Counted from the stretch's first letter, positions 48,926 through 56,901 are shown. The stretch is 64,000 nucleotides of DNA from Fibrobacter sp. UWB10 (GCF_900182935.1 NZ_FXUE01000002.1:434001-498000), one strand, 5' to 3'. Translations and numbers: made by a program. Notes: a model not told the origin generated them from the letters alone.

Positions 48926-51319
48926 TTATTTGAACACAGCAGTAAAGTTTGCGCCGTTTGTCAATTGAACTTTTCTCGGATTTTCGGTAGAACCGTCAGA
49001 CCAACCAGAGAATACACGGCCCGGTTCAGGAACGGCTGTAAGCACCATGTCTACGCCAGTAAAGAACTTGCCCTGATAATTGCTGCTCGGGAGTCTCATG
49101 CCGTCAGCAAGAATCGTGCCGTTTCCGTTTGCGGTGATGCTGACGGTGGTTTCGCCTTGGAGACCAAAGTAGTTCGCCAATTCCTGTCTGAAAGTCTGCG
49201 TGCGGTTTTGTGCGAATTTTAAGAGATCGCTACCGCTGGGAGACCAGTTGAATGCCGACTGATTGCGCGGCCAGCGCTGTTGGTCGCGAGACTGTTCGGA
49301 AGAGGGAATCATCGCACTCATTTTCTGCACGGCCTTCTGGACTTTTTCATAGGTCAGGTAGTCGTTCAGGAGAATGCAACCCTGGTTGATGAACAAGTGC
49401 TTGAATTCGGGGTTTGCAAGGAGCTTTTTCAGCATGTTACCGATGGTGGTATTTGCGCCGCCACCGAAGCCCCAGCCGCCGCCGATGCCGCCACCAATGC
49501 CGCCGCCCATGCCAGGCCATTGTCCTTGTCCGGGGTCTTGTCCGCCAGGCTGTTGACCATTTCCTTGGCCGTTATCCATGGTGGCGCTACCTAGCACCCA
49601 TTGGAACATATTCTGGCTTTCGGTATCGAATCCTGAAATGCCCGGAGAGAATCCGTAGCCGTGGTCCACGTCGAAAATCATGAACTTGAACGGGATTCCG
49701 TTCTGAGGGCTGCCCCAAGCACGAATGTTGTTATTTGGCCAGTCGCCGTTATGGATATACATTTCGGCAATCATGTACTGGGCGAAACTGTTGACGTTCA
49801 TTTTTTCTTTGAGTTGCGCGTATTGTTGGTTGTTTTCGCCTTCGAAGTTTCCGCTGGTAATCGAGTTGGTCAGCTGGCCAAATTCTGCGCTAGAGGCTCC
49901 GTTGGTGCCGCTGGGCGCCCATCCGTTCATGCAGCCGTTGTCTCCGTTGCTGCAGTTCTTGACGACGTTAATGGATTTAGAATCAATGCCATAATTTGTT
50001 TCTACAAAACTTCTGTTCAGGCGTTCGCGCAAGTCGTGAATGCCGAAGTATTCGCCGTTGTAGAATACGACTACTTGCAGGCTGCGCTGGTAGTCCACAT
50101 CGGTACCTTCCATAAGGCTTACAAGCATCGGGTCGCCGAAATAGTCGGTCCAGAATCGGTTACCGTTGTTGCGGAGGTTGAAGCTCTTCATTTTCTTGGC
50201 TTCGGGGCGGGTCGAGAAGAATGAATACTTGAGAACCTTGTCGCCGTAGTTGTCGTTGTCCATCTTGATGGCGACACTCTTTTTGGGTTTGTAGCGACTC
50301 CAGTTTCCGATAATCGAAATGCCTGCGTCAATTTCCCACGTTTTTTCAGTCGTAGCACTTCCTTTTTCGAAGTATTCCACGTGCACGGGGAGTTCGTCAT
50401 CGCGCCAGAAGTTTGCCTGTTGGCAGGGCTCGGTGCATTTCGGGTTGCTGTTGTCCGAGACGTTGCCTCCGCCAAAGTTCATGCCGCCGGGCATACCGCC
50501 CATGCCGCCACCGTTCAAATCACCAGTTGCGTAAAGGCCTGCACTGGAGTCGAACATGTCGTGATGATTCACGGTAAGGGCAACCACCGGCATCGAGACG
50601 TTTTCGTTGATGAAGTAGGTCTGAGTCGTGGTATCGGCGGGCTGACCGTTTACGAATTCAGAGCAGCGGATAACGGTATTTTGGGTAATCTGCTTTGACT
50701 GCGTGATCGATTCGGAATTCTGGGTGGGGAAGGAGCCGTCAAAAGTACACTTGATCTGGCCACCTTTTTTCGGGGTCGGAGGGTCAATGGTCAGGCTCTT
50801 GTAGAAACCGGCCTTCGGCAAGAAACTTTCTTTGGGTTTGTGGTTATCGTCGTATTCCTTGAGTCCACTCGAAGAAGAGGCTACCGGAATGTAGATGTCT
50901 CCGGTAGAAGAGCTAGAAACGCCTGGTTGAGGGGGGACAACTGAGCTGTTGGGGTCAGAGGAACTGTAAACGGTTGCTACAGAACTTGAACTTACAGGAA
51001 TTGTGGCGCTGCTTTCGGGAACAGGATCGGTAACGACCACGGGAACCGTGACAGTTTCACCCGTGCTCGGGTCTACCACTTCAATGGCGGGAACAGTATC
51101 GCCCGTACTGGGGTCTACATACGGAACAGTGGGGGTGATTACACCTGTATTGGGGTCGACATAATCGCCTGTGACGGGGTCAATATACGGGGCGTTGGGA
51201 TCGTTGCCAAGTTCGCCGGATGGTGTTTCAGTAATCGGGTTTGTGTCTTTAGGATCGTCTGAACAACCAATCAGCAACGCGCCTGCGACAACCGATAGTA
51301 ATAGTGCTTTTTTTTGCAT
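48926..51319 (-). CDS. CotH-domain lipoprotein (kinase-like fold) with C-terminal bacterial repeat
   Basis: A 797-residue lipoprotein: lipobox LLIGC at about residue 19, then four DPxTG-type motifs (DPVTG, DPNTG, DPSTG) and serine-rich linkers (about 40-165). A beta domain (about 180-240, PPTPKKGGQIKCTFDGSFPT) resembles a chitobiase C-terminal fold. CotH spans about 245-700 with FGIHDLRERLNRSFVETNYG, GDWPNNNIRAWGS and FMIFDVDHGYGF as the likely metal/ATP site. Gly/Met-rich inserts (NGGGMGGMPGGMNFGGG and GGGIGGGIGGGWGFGGG) interrupt it. The end (FSGWSDGSTENPRKVQLTNG) is a divergent InlB-type repeat. CotH proteins can be secreted protein kinases. A role in phosphorylating surface proteins is inference. 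Confidence 0.82.
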   Translation of the reverse strand: MQKKALLLSVVAGALLIGCSDDPKDTNPITETPSGELGNDPNAPYIDPVTGDYVDPNTGVITPTVPYVDPSTGDTVPAIEVVDPSTGETVTVPVVVTDPVPESSATIPVSSSSVATVYSSSDPNSSVVPPQPGVSSSSTGDIYIPVASSSSGLKEYDDNHKPKESFLPKAGFYKSLTIDPPTPKKGGQIKCTFDGSFPTQNSESITQSKQITQNTVIRCSEFVNGQPADTTTQTYFINENVSMPVVALTVNHHDMFDSSAGLYATGDLNGGGMGGMPGGMNFGGGNVSDNSNPKCTEPCQQANFWRDDELPVHVEYFEKGSATTEKTWEIDAGISIIGNWSRYKPKKSVAIKMDNDNYGDKVLKYSFFSTRPEAKKMKSFNLRNNGNRFWTDYFGDPMLVSLMEGTDVDYQRSLQVVVFYNGEYFGIHDLRERLNRSFVETNYGIDSKSINVVKNCSNGDNGCMNGWAPSGTNGASSAEFGQLTNSITSGNFEGENNQQYAQLKEKMNVNSFAQYMIAEMYIHNGDWPNNNIRAWGSPQNGIPFKFMIFDVDHGYGFSPGISGFDTESQNMFQWVLGSATMDNGQGNGQQPGGQDPGQGQWPGMGGGIGGGIGGGWGFGGGANTTIGNMLKKLLANPEFKHLFINQGCILLNDYLTYEKVQKAVQKMSAMIPSSEQSRDQQRWPRNQSAFNWSPSGSDLLKFAQNRTQTFRQELANYFGLQGETTVSITANGNGTILADGMRLPSSNYQGKFFTGVDMVLTAVPEPGRVFSGWSDGSTENPRKVQLTNGANFTAVFK

Positions 51320-51515
51320 AATTTGCCCCTTGTATTACAACCCTTATACACCAAGCTATAAACTATAATGTTTTAAGGTGAAAAAGCCCTTTGTTAAGGT
51401 ATTATTTACAGCTATTTTGGGTGGGTTTGGCACGTTTTGCGGGTGTTTAAGTTTTACATGGGGTGAAATGTCCCGAATTTTTGTTTTTGTAAAAATTTCG
51501 CAGGTTTTTGTGTAA

Positions 51516-51548
51516 AAATAAATGCCCGAACGCGGGGGTTCGGGCATT
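51516..51548 (-). terminator. Terminator after aqpZ
   Basis: AATGCCCGAAC pairs perfectly with GTTCGGGCATT (11 bp). On the minus strand TTTATTTTT follows. A 63-codon open frame crossing it is spurious. Confidence 0.85.
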
Positions 51549-51578
51549 CAAAGTGAGTATGAAAATTGAGCTGTCTGA

Positions 51579-52310
51579 TTACTTTTTTGCGCACTTGCAT
51601 TCGGCGATGCACTTGTAAGCGATGCCGCCGATTACGCCACCGAGAATCGGGGCTACCCAGAAGAGCCAGAGCTGCTTGATGGCAGCGCCGCCAACGAATA
51701 CAGCCATAGCGGTAGAGCGGGCCGGGTTCACAGACGTGTTGGTCACCGGGATAGAGATAAGGTGGATAAGTGTGAGGCAGAGGCCGATGGCGATCGGGGC
51801 GAAGCCTGCCGGAGCGCGACCGTCGGTAGCGCCCATGATCACGAACAGGAAGATGGCCGTGAGCACAGTTTCAATCAGGAATGCAGAAAGCATGCCAGAG
51901 GTCTTGCCGCCAAAGGCGTTCAGGCCGTCCTTGAGGGAATCGGACCAGCCGTTAGTAGCGAATGCGCCGATGCCTGCGTTAGTGAGGTCGGGGTATGCAA
52001 TCACGTAAAGGAGCGCTGCTGCGATGATACCGCCAATAACCTGGGCGACGATGTAGGCTGGGGCATCCTTAGCGGGGAAGCGACCGCCGGCAACCTGACC
52101 GAGTGTGACAGCCGGGTTCAGGTGGCAGCCCGAAATGTGACCGATGGCGTATGCCATGGTGAGCACCGTAAGGCCGAATGCCAGCGATACGCCCACGTAA
52201 CCGATACCGGTGGTGGGAACGCCGCAAGCGAGCACGGCTGCACCGCAGCCGCCAAACACAAGCCAGAAGGTGCCGATAGCTTCGGCAATAGCGCGAGTAG
52301 AAAGTTTCAT
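51579..52310 (-). CDS. aqpZ: Aquaporin Z-type water channel
   Basis: A 243-residue channel with six membrane helices and both pore loops: [12 protein letters not shown] and [13 protein letters not shown]. The AqpZ-like N-terminus is [20 protein letters not shown]. The second half-helix region lacks the extra Asp typical of glycerol facilitators, so water is the likely substrate. ATG 52310 is supported by GGAG nine nt upstream; earlier ATGs lie in the leader. The C-terminus ends in a Cys/Lys tail (ECKCAKK). Confidence 0.93.
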   Translation of the reverse strand: MKLSTRAIAEAIGTFWLVFGGCGAAVLACGVPTTGIGYVGVSLAFGLTVLTMAYAIGHISGCHLNPAVTLGQVAGGRFPAKDAPAYIVAQVIGGIIAAALLYVIAYPDLTNAGIGAFATNGWSDSLKDGLNAFGGKTSGMLSAFLIETVLTAIFLFVIMGATDGRAPAGFAPIAIGLCLTLIHLISIPVTNTSVNPARSTAMAVFVGGAAIKQLWLFWVAPILGGVIGGIAYKCIAECKCAKK

Positions 52311-52346
52311 TTGAATTTTCTCCATATTGGGGTTAAGAGTCTTTGT

Positions 52347-52354
52347 TGAATATA
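52347..52354 (-). promoter_or_regulatory. TATATTCA -7-like box upstream of aqpZ
   Basis: Minus-strand TATATTCA follows directly on the T-tract of the aspS terminator, 36 nt before the aqpZ ATG. Confidence 0.35.
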
Positions 52355-52355
52355 A

Positions 52356-52384
52356 CAAAAAGACCCCGCGAAAAACCGCGGGGC
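52356..52384 (-). terminator. Terminator after aspS
   Basis: CCCCGCG/CGCGGGG stem with an A-rich loop; on the minus strand the stem is followed by TTTTTG. It lies 24 bases after the aspS stop. Confidence 0.8.
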
Positions 52385-52407
52385 TCTGTAAAGTTTTTTA
52401 GCCTTTA

Positions 52408-54198
52408 TTACTTGGCAGCAGCCTTCGGCATCTGCACGGAGATGTGAATGTCCTGCAGCTGCTGCAGATCCACTTCGCTCGGGCACTGGTCCATCGGGCT
52501 AGAAGCACTCGTGTTCTTCGGGAATGCGATGTAGTCACGGATAGATTCTTCACCTTCCATGGTAGCGACAACGCGGTCGAGACCGAAGGCGAGACCACCG
52601 TGCGGAGGAGCGCCGTACTTGAAGGCGTCAACGAAGAAGCCGAACTTGGTGCGAACCTGTTCTTCGGTAAGGCCGAGCAGGCGGAACACCTTTTCCTGGA
52701 CTTCAGGGTTGTGAATACGGATAGAACCACCGCCGATTTCCACGCCGTTAAGAACAAGGTCATAAGCTTCGGCGTTGCAATCCTTGAGGTTGCCACCGAG
52801 CATCATATCCAGGTGTTCCGGAAGCGGGTTGGTGAACGGGTGGTGCATAGCCATGTAGCGGCCTTCGGTGTCGCTGTATTCGAACATCGGGAATTCGGTA
52901 ATCCACACAAATTCACGCTTCTTCGGATCGCGGAGACCCTTGATACGGGCGACTTCCAAGCGGAGCTGACCCATAGCGGTTGCAGCAACCTTTTCGGGGC
53001 CTGCGATGAAGAACATCATGTCGCCGCACTTAGCGCCAACAGCGTCGCGGAGTTCGTTAAGTTGTTCGGTAGTAAAGAACTTGCCGACCTGAGTTTCGAC
53101 TTCGTCATTTTCCTTGACGCGCATCCACACGAGGCCCTTAGAACCGTACTTGGCAACGTAAGCGGTGAGTTCGTCGATCTGCTTACGAGTAAAGTCAACG
53201 CAACCCTTGGCTGCGATACCGCGGATCTTGCCACCAGCGGCAACGCAGTTCTTGAACACGCCGAATTCGGACTTTGCACCGATTTCAGACACGTCGTGGA
53301 TTTCGAGGTCGAAGCGGAGGTCCGGCTTGTCGGAACCGTACTTGAGCATGGCTTCTGCCCACTTCATACGGCGAATCTTCTTGGGCGGTTCGAAGTCCCA
53401 AACCTTACCGAGAACTTCGGTCACGAACTTGTCGAACATTTCCATGACTTCGTCCTGGTTGACGAAAGACATTTCGACGTCGATCTGCGTGAATTCCGGC
53501 TGACGGTCAGCGCGGAGGTCTTCGTCGCGGAAGCACTTGGCAATCTGGAAGTAGCGGTCCATACCGGCAATCATCAAGAGCTGCTTGTACTGCTGCGGAG
53601 ACTGCGGGAGGGCGTAGAACTTGCCCGGGTTCACGCGGGACGGCACGAGGTAGTCACGTGCGCCTTCCGGAGTGGACTTGCAAAGGCACGGAGTTTCAAT
53701 GTTTTCAAAACCGTTGGCATAGAAGAAGTCGTACACGGCCTTGAGGAAGCGGCTCTTGAGGAGAAGCTTCTTCTGGATCCACGGACGGCGGAGGTCCAGG
53801 TAGCGGTACTGCAAGCGGAGGTCGTCGTTTTCCTTGCATTCTTCGTTCGGGTCGTTAATGGCGAGCGGAGAGGTGAGGGCGGCGTTCAGGATTTCGAGCT
53901 TGTCGGCCTTGACTTCGATTTCACCCGTGGCGAGCTTTTCGTTGGTGTTGCCTTCTTCGCGGGCGTAGACCTTACCAGTCACGTAAATAACGTATTCGTT
54001 ACGGAGCTGTTCGGCGGTCTTCAACACGTCGGCGTTGTAGTCCGGGTTGAAAACGATCTGGGTCTTGCCATACTTGTCGCGGAGGTCAACGAAAATCACA
54101 CCACCATGGTCACGGCGGCGATCCACCCAACCGGCGAGTGTTACGGTCTGGCCAACATCTTCCTTGCGAAGCTGGCCGCAGTTATGTGTACGTTTCAT
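52408..54198 (-). CDS. aspS: Aspartate--tRNA ligase
   Basis: A 596-residue class II synthetase. The OB-fold anticodon-binding domain is at the N-terminus (VTLAGWVDRRRDHGGVIFVD). Motif 2 region is FRDEDLRADRQPEFTQIDVE. The bacterial GAD-like insertion lies at about 290-420, and motif 3 is GLAFGLDRVVATM. The tail has the bacterial FPKNTSASSPMDQCPSEV. ATG 54198 is used, with AAGGA upstream. Because gatC is present, the enzyme may also charge tRNA(Asn) for transamidation, but that cannot be read here. The promoter region contains both a sigma-54 signature and a TATATTTC box. Confidence 0.95.
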   Translation of the reverse strand: MKRTHNCGQLRKEDVGQTVTLAGWVDRRRDHGGVIFVDLRDKYGKTQIVFNPDYNADVLKTAEQLRNEYVIYVTGKVYAREEGNTNEKLATGEIEVKADKLEILNAALTSPLAINDPNEECKENDDLRLQYRYLDLRRPWIQKKLLLKSRFLKAVYDFFYANGFENIETPCLCKSTPEGARDYLVPSRVNPGKFYALPQSPQQYKQLLMIAGMDRYFQIAKCFRDEDLRADRQPEFTQIDVEMSFVNQDEVMEMFDKFVTEVLGKVWDFEPPKKIRRMKWAEAMLKYGSDKPDLRFDLEIHDVSEIGAKSEFGVFKNCVAAGGKIRGIAAKGCVDFTRKQIDELTAYVAKYGSKGLVWMRVKENDEVETQVGKFFTTEQLNELRDAVGAKCGDMMFFIAGPEKVAATAMGQLRLEVARIKGLRDPKKREFVWITEFPMFEYSDTEGRYMAMHHPFTNPLPEHLDMMLGGNLKDCNAEAYDLVLNGVEIGGGSIRIHNPEVQEKVFRLLGLTEEQVRTKFGFFVDAFKYGAPPHGGLAFGLDRVVATMEGEESIRDYIAFPKNTSASSPMDQCPSEVDLQQLQDIHISVQMPKAAAK

Positions 54199-54229
54199 GG
54201 TTGTATCCTTGAAGATAATTTTTCGCGGG

Positions 54230-54237
54230 GAAATATA
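54230..54237 (-). promoter_or_regulatory. TATATTTC -7-like box upstream of aspS
   Basis: Minus-strand TATATTTC lies 31 nt before the aspS ATG and directly adjoins the -12 end of the sigma-54-like site. Confidence 0.4.
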
Positions 54238-54254
54238 GCAATATTTGTGCCAAA
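54238..54254 (-). promoter_or_regulatory. Sigma-54-type -24/-12 signature upstream of aspS
   Basis: The minus strand reads TTTGGCACAAATATTGC: TGGCAC, five bases, TTGC, with exactly 10 bases between GG and GC. Its -12 element is about 40 nt before the aspS start. It overlaps a TATATTTC box, so it may be coincidental. Confidence 0.4.
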
Positions 54255-54484
54255 GGGGGAGGCTTCCCCCTCGCAAAAGCCCCGTCTTTTGCTACCCTCT
54301 CGCCTAGGGGCTTAGCCCCTAAAACCCCAAAACATTTATCTGCCAAAAAAAAGAACGCTCCGTCTCGGCCTGCACCGCACGCTCACATGGCCGTTCCGGA
54401 ATGTTCGCTTTGCGGTCAGGCACTCGCCTCCGCTTTCCTTAGTAATTTCTCTTCTGCTGTCGCGTTGCCCCTATTCCGCCAGTT

Positions 54485-54513
54485 GTCATGCTGACGAAGG
54501 TCAGCATCAGCAT
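54485..54513. repeat. GTCATGCTGAC palindromic repeat
   Basis: ATGCTGAC-GAAG-GTCAGCAT perfect 8-bp stem within a GTC...CAT frame, 23 bases downstream of the FISUMP lipoprotein stop. It might also help terminate that gene. Confidence 0.6.
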
Positions 54514-54536
54514 TCCCCGTCCGAGCCAAAAGATGG

Positions 54537-55568
54537 TTATTCAACCATTACACAACGGACAGAAAAACCATGGATTTTGTATACTTCTTCATCAGGATTT
54601 CCTTTTGCCGTAGAATACTGAAATGAAGCATGAACAAATTGATCACCACCAACAGAAGACTCCACTGGATAAAACCAATAAGTATTGTCATTTAAGCCAC
54701 TAAAACTATGATTCCAACTACTTCCTGCACCAATAAGGCTAAAACCGCTATCATTACTGCCTCCAAAACCGTACGCAGAACGAGTTCCCTTCACGCCATC
54801 CTTATTGTTATTAGCATGCACGGCGATATAGTAGTCATTATATGTCAACAGTCTCCAGCCATCAGGGCAAATTCCCTGGTGATTGGGTTTGATTAAATCA
54901 GCGCAACTTTCAGTGTTGCATCGACTCGGCAACTGCATCATTTCGGCCCACTGGTATAAACCACCGTAGTTATTGCAATTAGCCGTGTCATTTTTGTAGC
55001 AATACTTTTCAATTTTAGAATCATCTTCTTGATCTTCAAAGCCCCAAACAAATTCACCTATATCTAAATTCTCAGCCATCACCTTGATAGAGGCAGCCTT
55101 ACCAGCAGTGTCCTTACCATCAATTTGGATGTAATAATATTCGCGACTGTTTCGCGGATCAACAAACTTGATATAATCACCAGCTCGCCAAAGGACCCCT
55201 TTAAAAGCAATGGTTCTATCATAAGAACTACTGCTCAATTCTTCCTCTTCACTACTGCTCGAAGCCACAACACTCGAAGAAGACTGTTTCACTTCTTCAC
55301 TGCTGCTCGACTTCGGCGTGGCACTGGAAGAAGACTCATTCACAACGCTGCTGCTAGAATCTTCTTTTTTGACAGAAGAACTGCTCTTATCGCCATCAAC
55401 GGAGCTAGAAGAATTCTTGGTTGCTGCCGAGGAACTAGATTCCTTCGCCATTTCGACTGTCGAAGACGATTCTCCACTCGGGTCCGGAGCGGGCGCAGAG
55501 CTACTCGATTCATCGCCGCAAGCAACGAACAAAACCGCAGAAAACAACAACACAGCAAAATATTTCAC
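54537..55568 (-). CDS. FISUMP-domain lipoprotein with poly-serine linker
   Basis: A 343-residue lipoprotein. GTG 55568 is chosen because AGGAGG lies 6 nt upstream and it gives VKYFAVLLFSAVLFVACGDE, a perfect lipoprotein signal with Cys about 17. Longer upstream frames are only the reverse of the nuclease gene's repeats. Residues about 20-120 are serine-rich (SSSSAPAP, SSSSVDGDKSSSS). The FISUMP domain (about 125-343) has SREYYYIQIDGK, VMAENLDIGEFVWG, GICPDGWRLLTYNDY and a GFSVRCVMVE end. It lacks the usual strict MAENLNY form (MAENLD). Function unknown, surface exposed. Confidence 0.85.
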   Translation of the reverse strand: MKYFAVLLFSAVLFVACGDESSSSAPAPDPSGESSSTVEMAKESSSSAATKNSSSSVDGDKSSSSVKKEDSSSSVVNESSSSATPKSSSSEEVKQSSSSVVASSSSEEEELSSSSYDRTIAFKGVLWRAGDYIKFVDPRNSREYYYIQIDGKDTAGKAASIKVMAENLDIGEFVWGFEDQEDDSKIEKYCYKNDTANCNNYGGLYQWAEMMQLPSRCNTESCADLIKPNHQGICPDGWRLLTYNDYYIAVHANNNKDGVKGTRSAYGFGGSNDSGFSLIGAGSSWNHSFSGLNDNTYWFYPVESSVGGDQFVHASFQYSTAKGNPDEEVYKIHGFSVRCVMVE

Positions 55569-55659
55569 AGAAGACCTCCTAGAACCTAAAAATAGTAAAA
55601 AGTTCCCAAAATAGGGAACTTTGGGGCGTTTTGCAAGAAACGAGTGCTTAAAAAAATAA

Positions 55660-56601
55660 CTACAACTTGCCGAGTTCGCGAAGCATTTTTTCGTACTTGT
55701 TGGCACGAGATTCCGCTTCGTCAGCGCGAGCCTTTTCTTCGTTTGCACGGGCTTCCGCTGCATCAGCCTGCTTCTGGATTTCATCAGCACGGTCCTTCGC
55801 CTCGAAAAAATGCTTTTCAGCATCATCAGCACGGTCCTTCGCCTCGAAAAAACGCTTTTCAGCATCATCAGCACGGTCCTTCGCCTCGAAATAGCGCCGT
55901 TCAGCATCATTTGCACGCTGTCGTTCAAGGTCTACGGCGATGTCGATTTCCTGTTGCCAAGTCATATAGCGTTTCCTCGTTTCGTTGTCCGTCTGATACC
56001 ACTTCACCAAGCGATCGATGTTTTCTGTTTCTGGAGAACTCGGCTTCCTTGTTGCAAAGTATTCCATATATTCTCTAATCGATTTTTCAGCGATGTCTCG
56101 GTACTTGTTAAATATATAAAAGTTCTTGAAACAAAGGTCCCCCAATTCAATTTTCGGGTTGTCGACTTCGAGATTCTTGAACATGTACACGGCGCGTCCC
56201 TGCCCGAATATATCTTCGGGACACAGGAACACGATGTAGAGTTCTTTCAAATTGTAATATACTTCACCCTTGTTCAGTGCCTCGCTATCGCACATCGCCT
56301 GGTAATAACGGGTTCGCTTGGGGATTTCCTTGGTGTCTTCCATTTGCATCTCGATATCGAAACTGCGGAGAGTCTCTCCGTCCGGACCAGTTTCCTTCAC
56401 AAAGACGTCGTAGCGGATTCCCTTGTAGAAAGGGCTTACCTCAACAGTCTTTTCTGGCTCGGGATCCCTAAGTTCGTGAATCTTGATGCCGAGAACCGCT
56501 TCGAGGAAGGGTTTGGCTATCTCCTTATGACTAAACACCATAGCAAACATGAATCGGTCTGTAATGGGGAGTTGTTCAAAAGGCGTGCGTTTATTTTCCA
56601 T
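55660..56601 (-). CDS. Rpn-family PD-(D/E)XK nuclease-like protein with coiled-coil tail
   Basis: A 313-residue protein of the Rpn/PD-(D/E)XK transposase-like family. It begins PFEQLPITDRFMFAMVFSHK, then EAVLGIKIHELRDPEPEKTV and the nuclease core YDVFVKE...FDIEMQM (D...ExQ), plus RTRYYQAMCDSEALNKGEVY. Rpn proteins promote RecA-independent recombination and some act in phage defence; many are paralogous. Residues about 225-313 are heptad-rich and include near-identical FEAKDRADDAEK units encoded by a 42-bp tandem repeat, so tail length may vary between strains. Confidence 0.82.
   Translation of the reverse strand: MENKRTPFEQLPITDRFMFAMVFSHKEIAKPFLEAVLGIKIHELRDPEPEKTVEVSPFYKGIRYDVFVKETGPDGETLRSFDIEMQMEDTKEIPKRTRYYQAMCDSEALNKGEVYYNLKELYIVFLCPEDIFGQGRAVYMFKNLEVDNPKIELGDLCFKNFYIFNKYRDIAEKSIREYMEYFATRKPSSPETENIDRLVKWYQTDNETRKRYMTWQQEIDIAVDLERQRANDAERRYFEAKDRADDAEKRFFEAKDRADDAEKHFFEAKDRADEIQKQADAAEARANEEKARADEAESRANKYEKMLRELGKL
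55792..55917. repeat. Three 42-bp tandem repeats in the nuclease gene
   Basis: Units 55792-55833, 55834-55875 and 55876-55917 share GTCCTTCGCCTCGAAA and TTCAGCATCAT. The first two differ by one base; the third is more diverged. Each encodes 14 residues (two heptads), preserving the coiled coil. Confidence 0.85.
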
Positions 56602-56762
56602 TTTTTCTCACAACCGGAACGCGCCGGTTTTCGCGAATAGAGAACCGCCCCTATCTTTATATTAATACGCCACTTTTGAAAATAGTGTCTGATTTTGCCC
56701 CTTTTTGATGAATAAGATTTTTTTTGCTGTACGTATTTCGATTCTGCAATCGACTGAAATTA

Positions 56763-56779
56763 TTTACATAAAATGTAAA
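56763..56779. promoter_or_regulatory. Upstream activator palindrome 1
   Basis: TTTACA-TAAAA-TGTAAA, a perfect palindrome centred at 56771, about 116 bp upstream of the -24 GG of the dapF sigma-54 promoter. Confidence 0.55.
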
Positions 56780-56793
56780 GTTTGTTTATTAGA

Positions 56794-56810
56794 TTTACAG
56801 AATTTGTAAT
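56794..56810. promoter_or_regulatory. Upstream activator palindrome 2
   Basis: TTTACA-GAATT-TGTAAT, one base off perfect. Its centre (56802) is 31 bp from site 1, close to three helical turns. Confidence 0.55.
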
Positions 56811-56866
56811 ATTTCAAAATTTTGTTTTCCGTGAAATTTGGATAAAATTGGCGTTTTTAGCGTGAT

Positions 56867-56883
56867 TTAACAATTTTTGTAAA
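56867..56883. promoter_or_regulatory. Activator-type palindrome 3, abutting the sigma-54 promoter
   Basis: TTAACA-ATTTT-TGTAAA, one mismatch. Its centre (56875) is 73 bp from site 2, close to seven turns. Binding here could touch the polymerase and repress or tune the promoter. Confidence 0.45.
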
Positions 56884-56884
56884 G

Positions 56885-56901
56885 TTGGCACATTTTTTGC
56901 A
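56885..56901 (+). promoter_or_regulatory. Sigma-54 promoter for dapF-dapL-activator cluster
   Basis: TTGGCACATTTTTTGCA contains TGGCAC, five bases, TTGC, with exactly 10 bases between GG and GC. The -12 GC is 38 nt before the dapF ATG, leaving a leader of about 25 nt that contains AAAGAGA. The cluster itself encodes a sigma-54 activator. Confidence 0.7.

Larger units (their letters stand above)
54199..54536. other. 338-bp intergenic region with palindromes and promoter signals
   Basis: No gene is supported. It holds the aspS promoter signals (54230-54254), two GC palindromes (54255-54270, GGGGG-AGGCTT-CCCCC; 54305-54321, TAGGGGC-TTA-GCCCCTA), a GC-rich stretch of unknown origin (54354-54480) and the GTCATGCTGAC repeat at 54485-54513. 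Confidence 0.6.

Noticed and set aside
51427-51440. TTGGCACGTTTTGC as a sigma-54 promoter
   Set aside because: GG and GC are 8 bases apart, not 10, and no gene starts downstream on that strand.
51356-51547. 63-codon minus-strand open frame between aqpZ and the CotH gene
   Set aside because: It runs through the aqpZ terminator stem and has no ribosome site or recognisable composition.
55792-55917. CRISPR-like direct repeats
   Set aside because: The units are contiguous without spacers and lie in frame in a coiled-coil coding region; no cas genes are present.
55569-55928. N-terminal extension of the FISUMP lipoprotein by 120 codons
   Set aside because: The extension is the reverse reading of the nuclease 42-bp repeats. 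The GTG at 55568 with AGGAGG and a perfect lipobox is the real start.
56708-56809. 33-codon open frame upstream of dapF
   Set aside because: It has no ribosome site, is extremely AT-rich and overlaps the palindromic operator sites.
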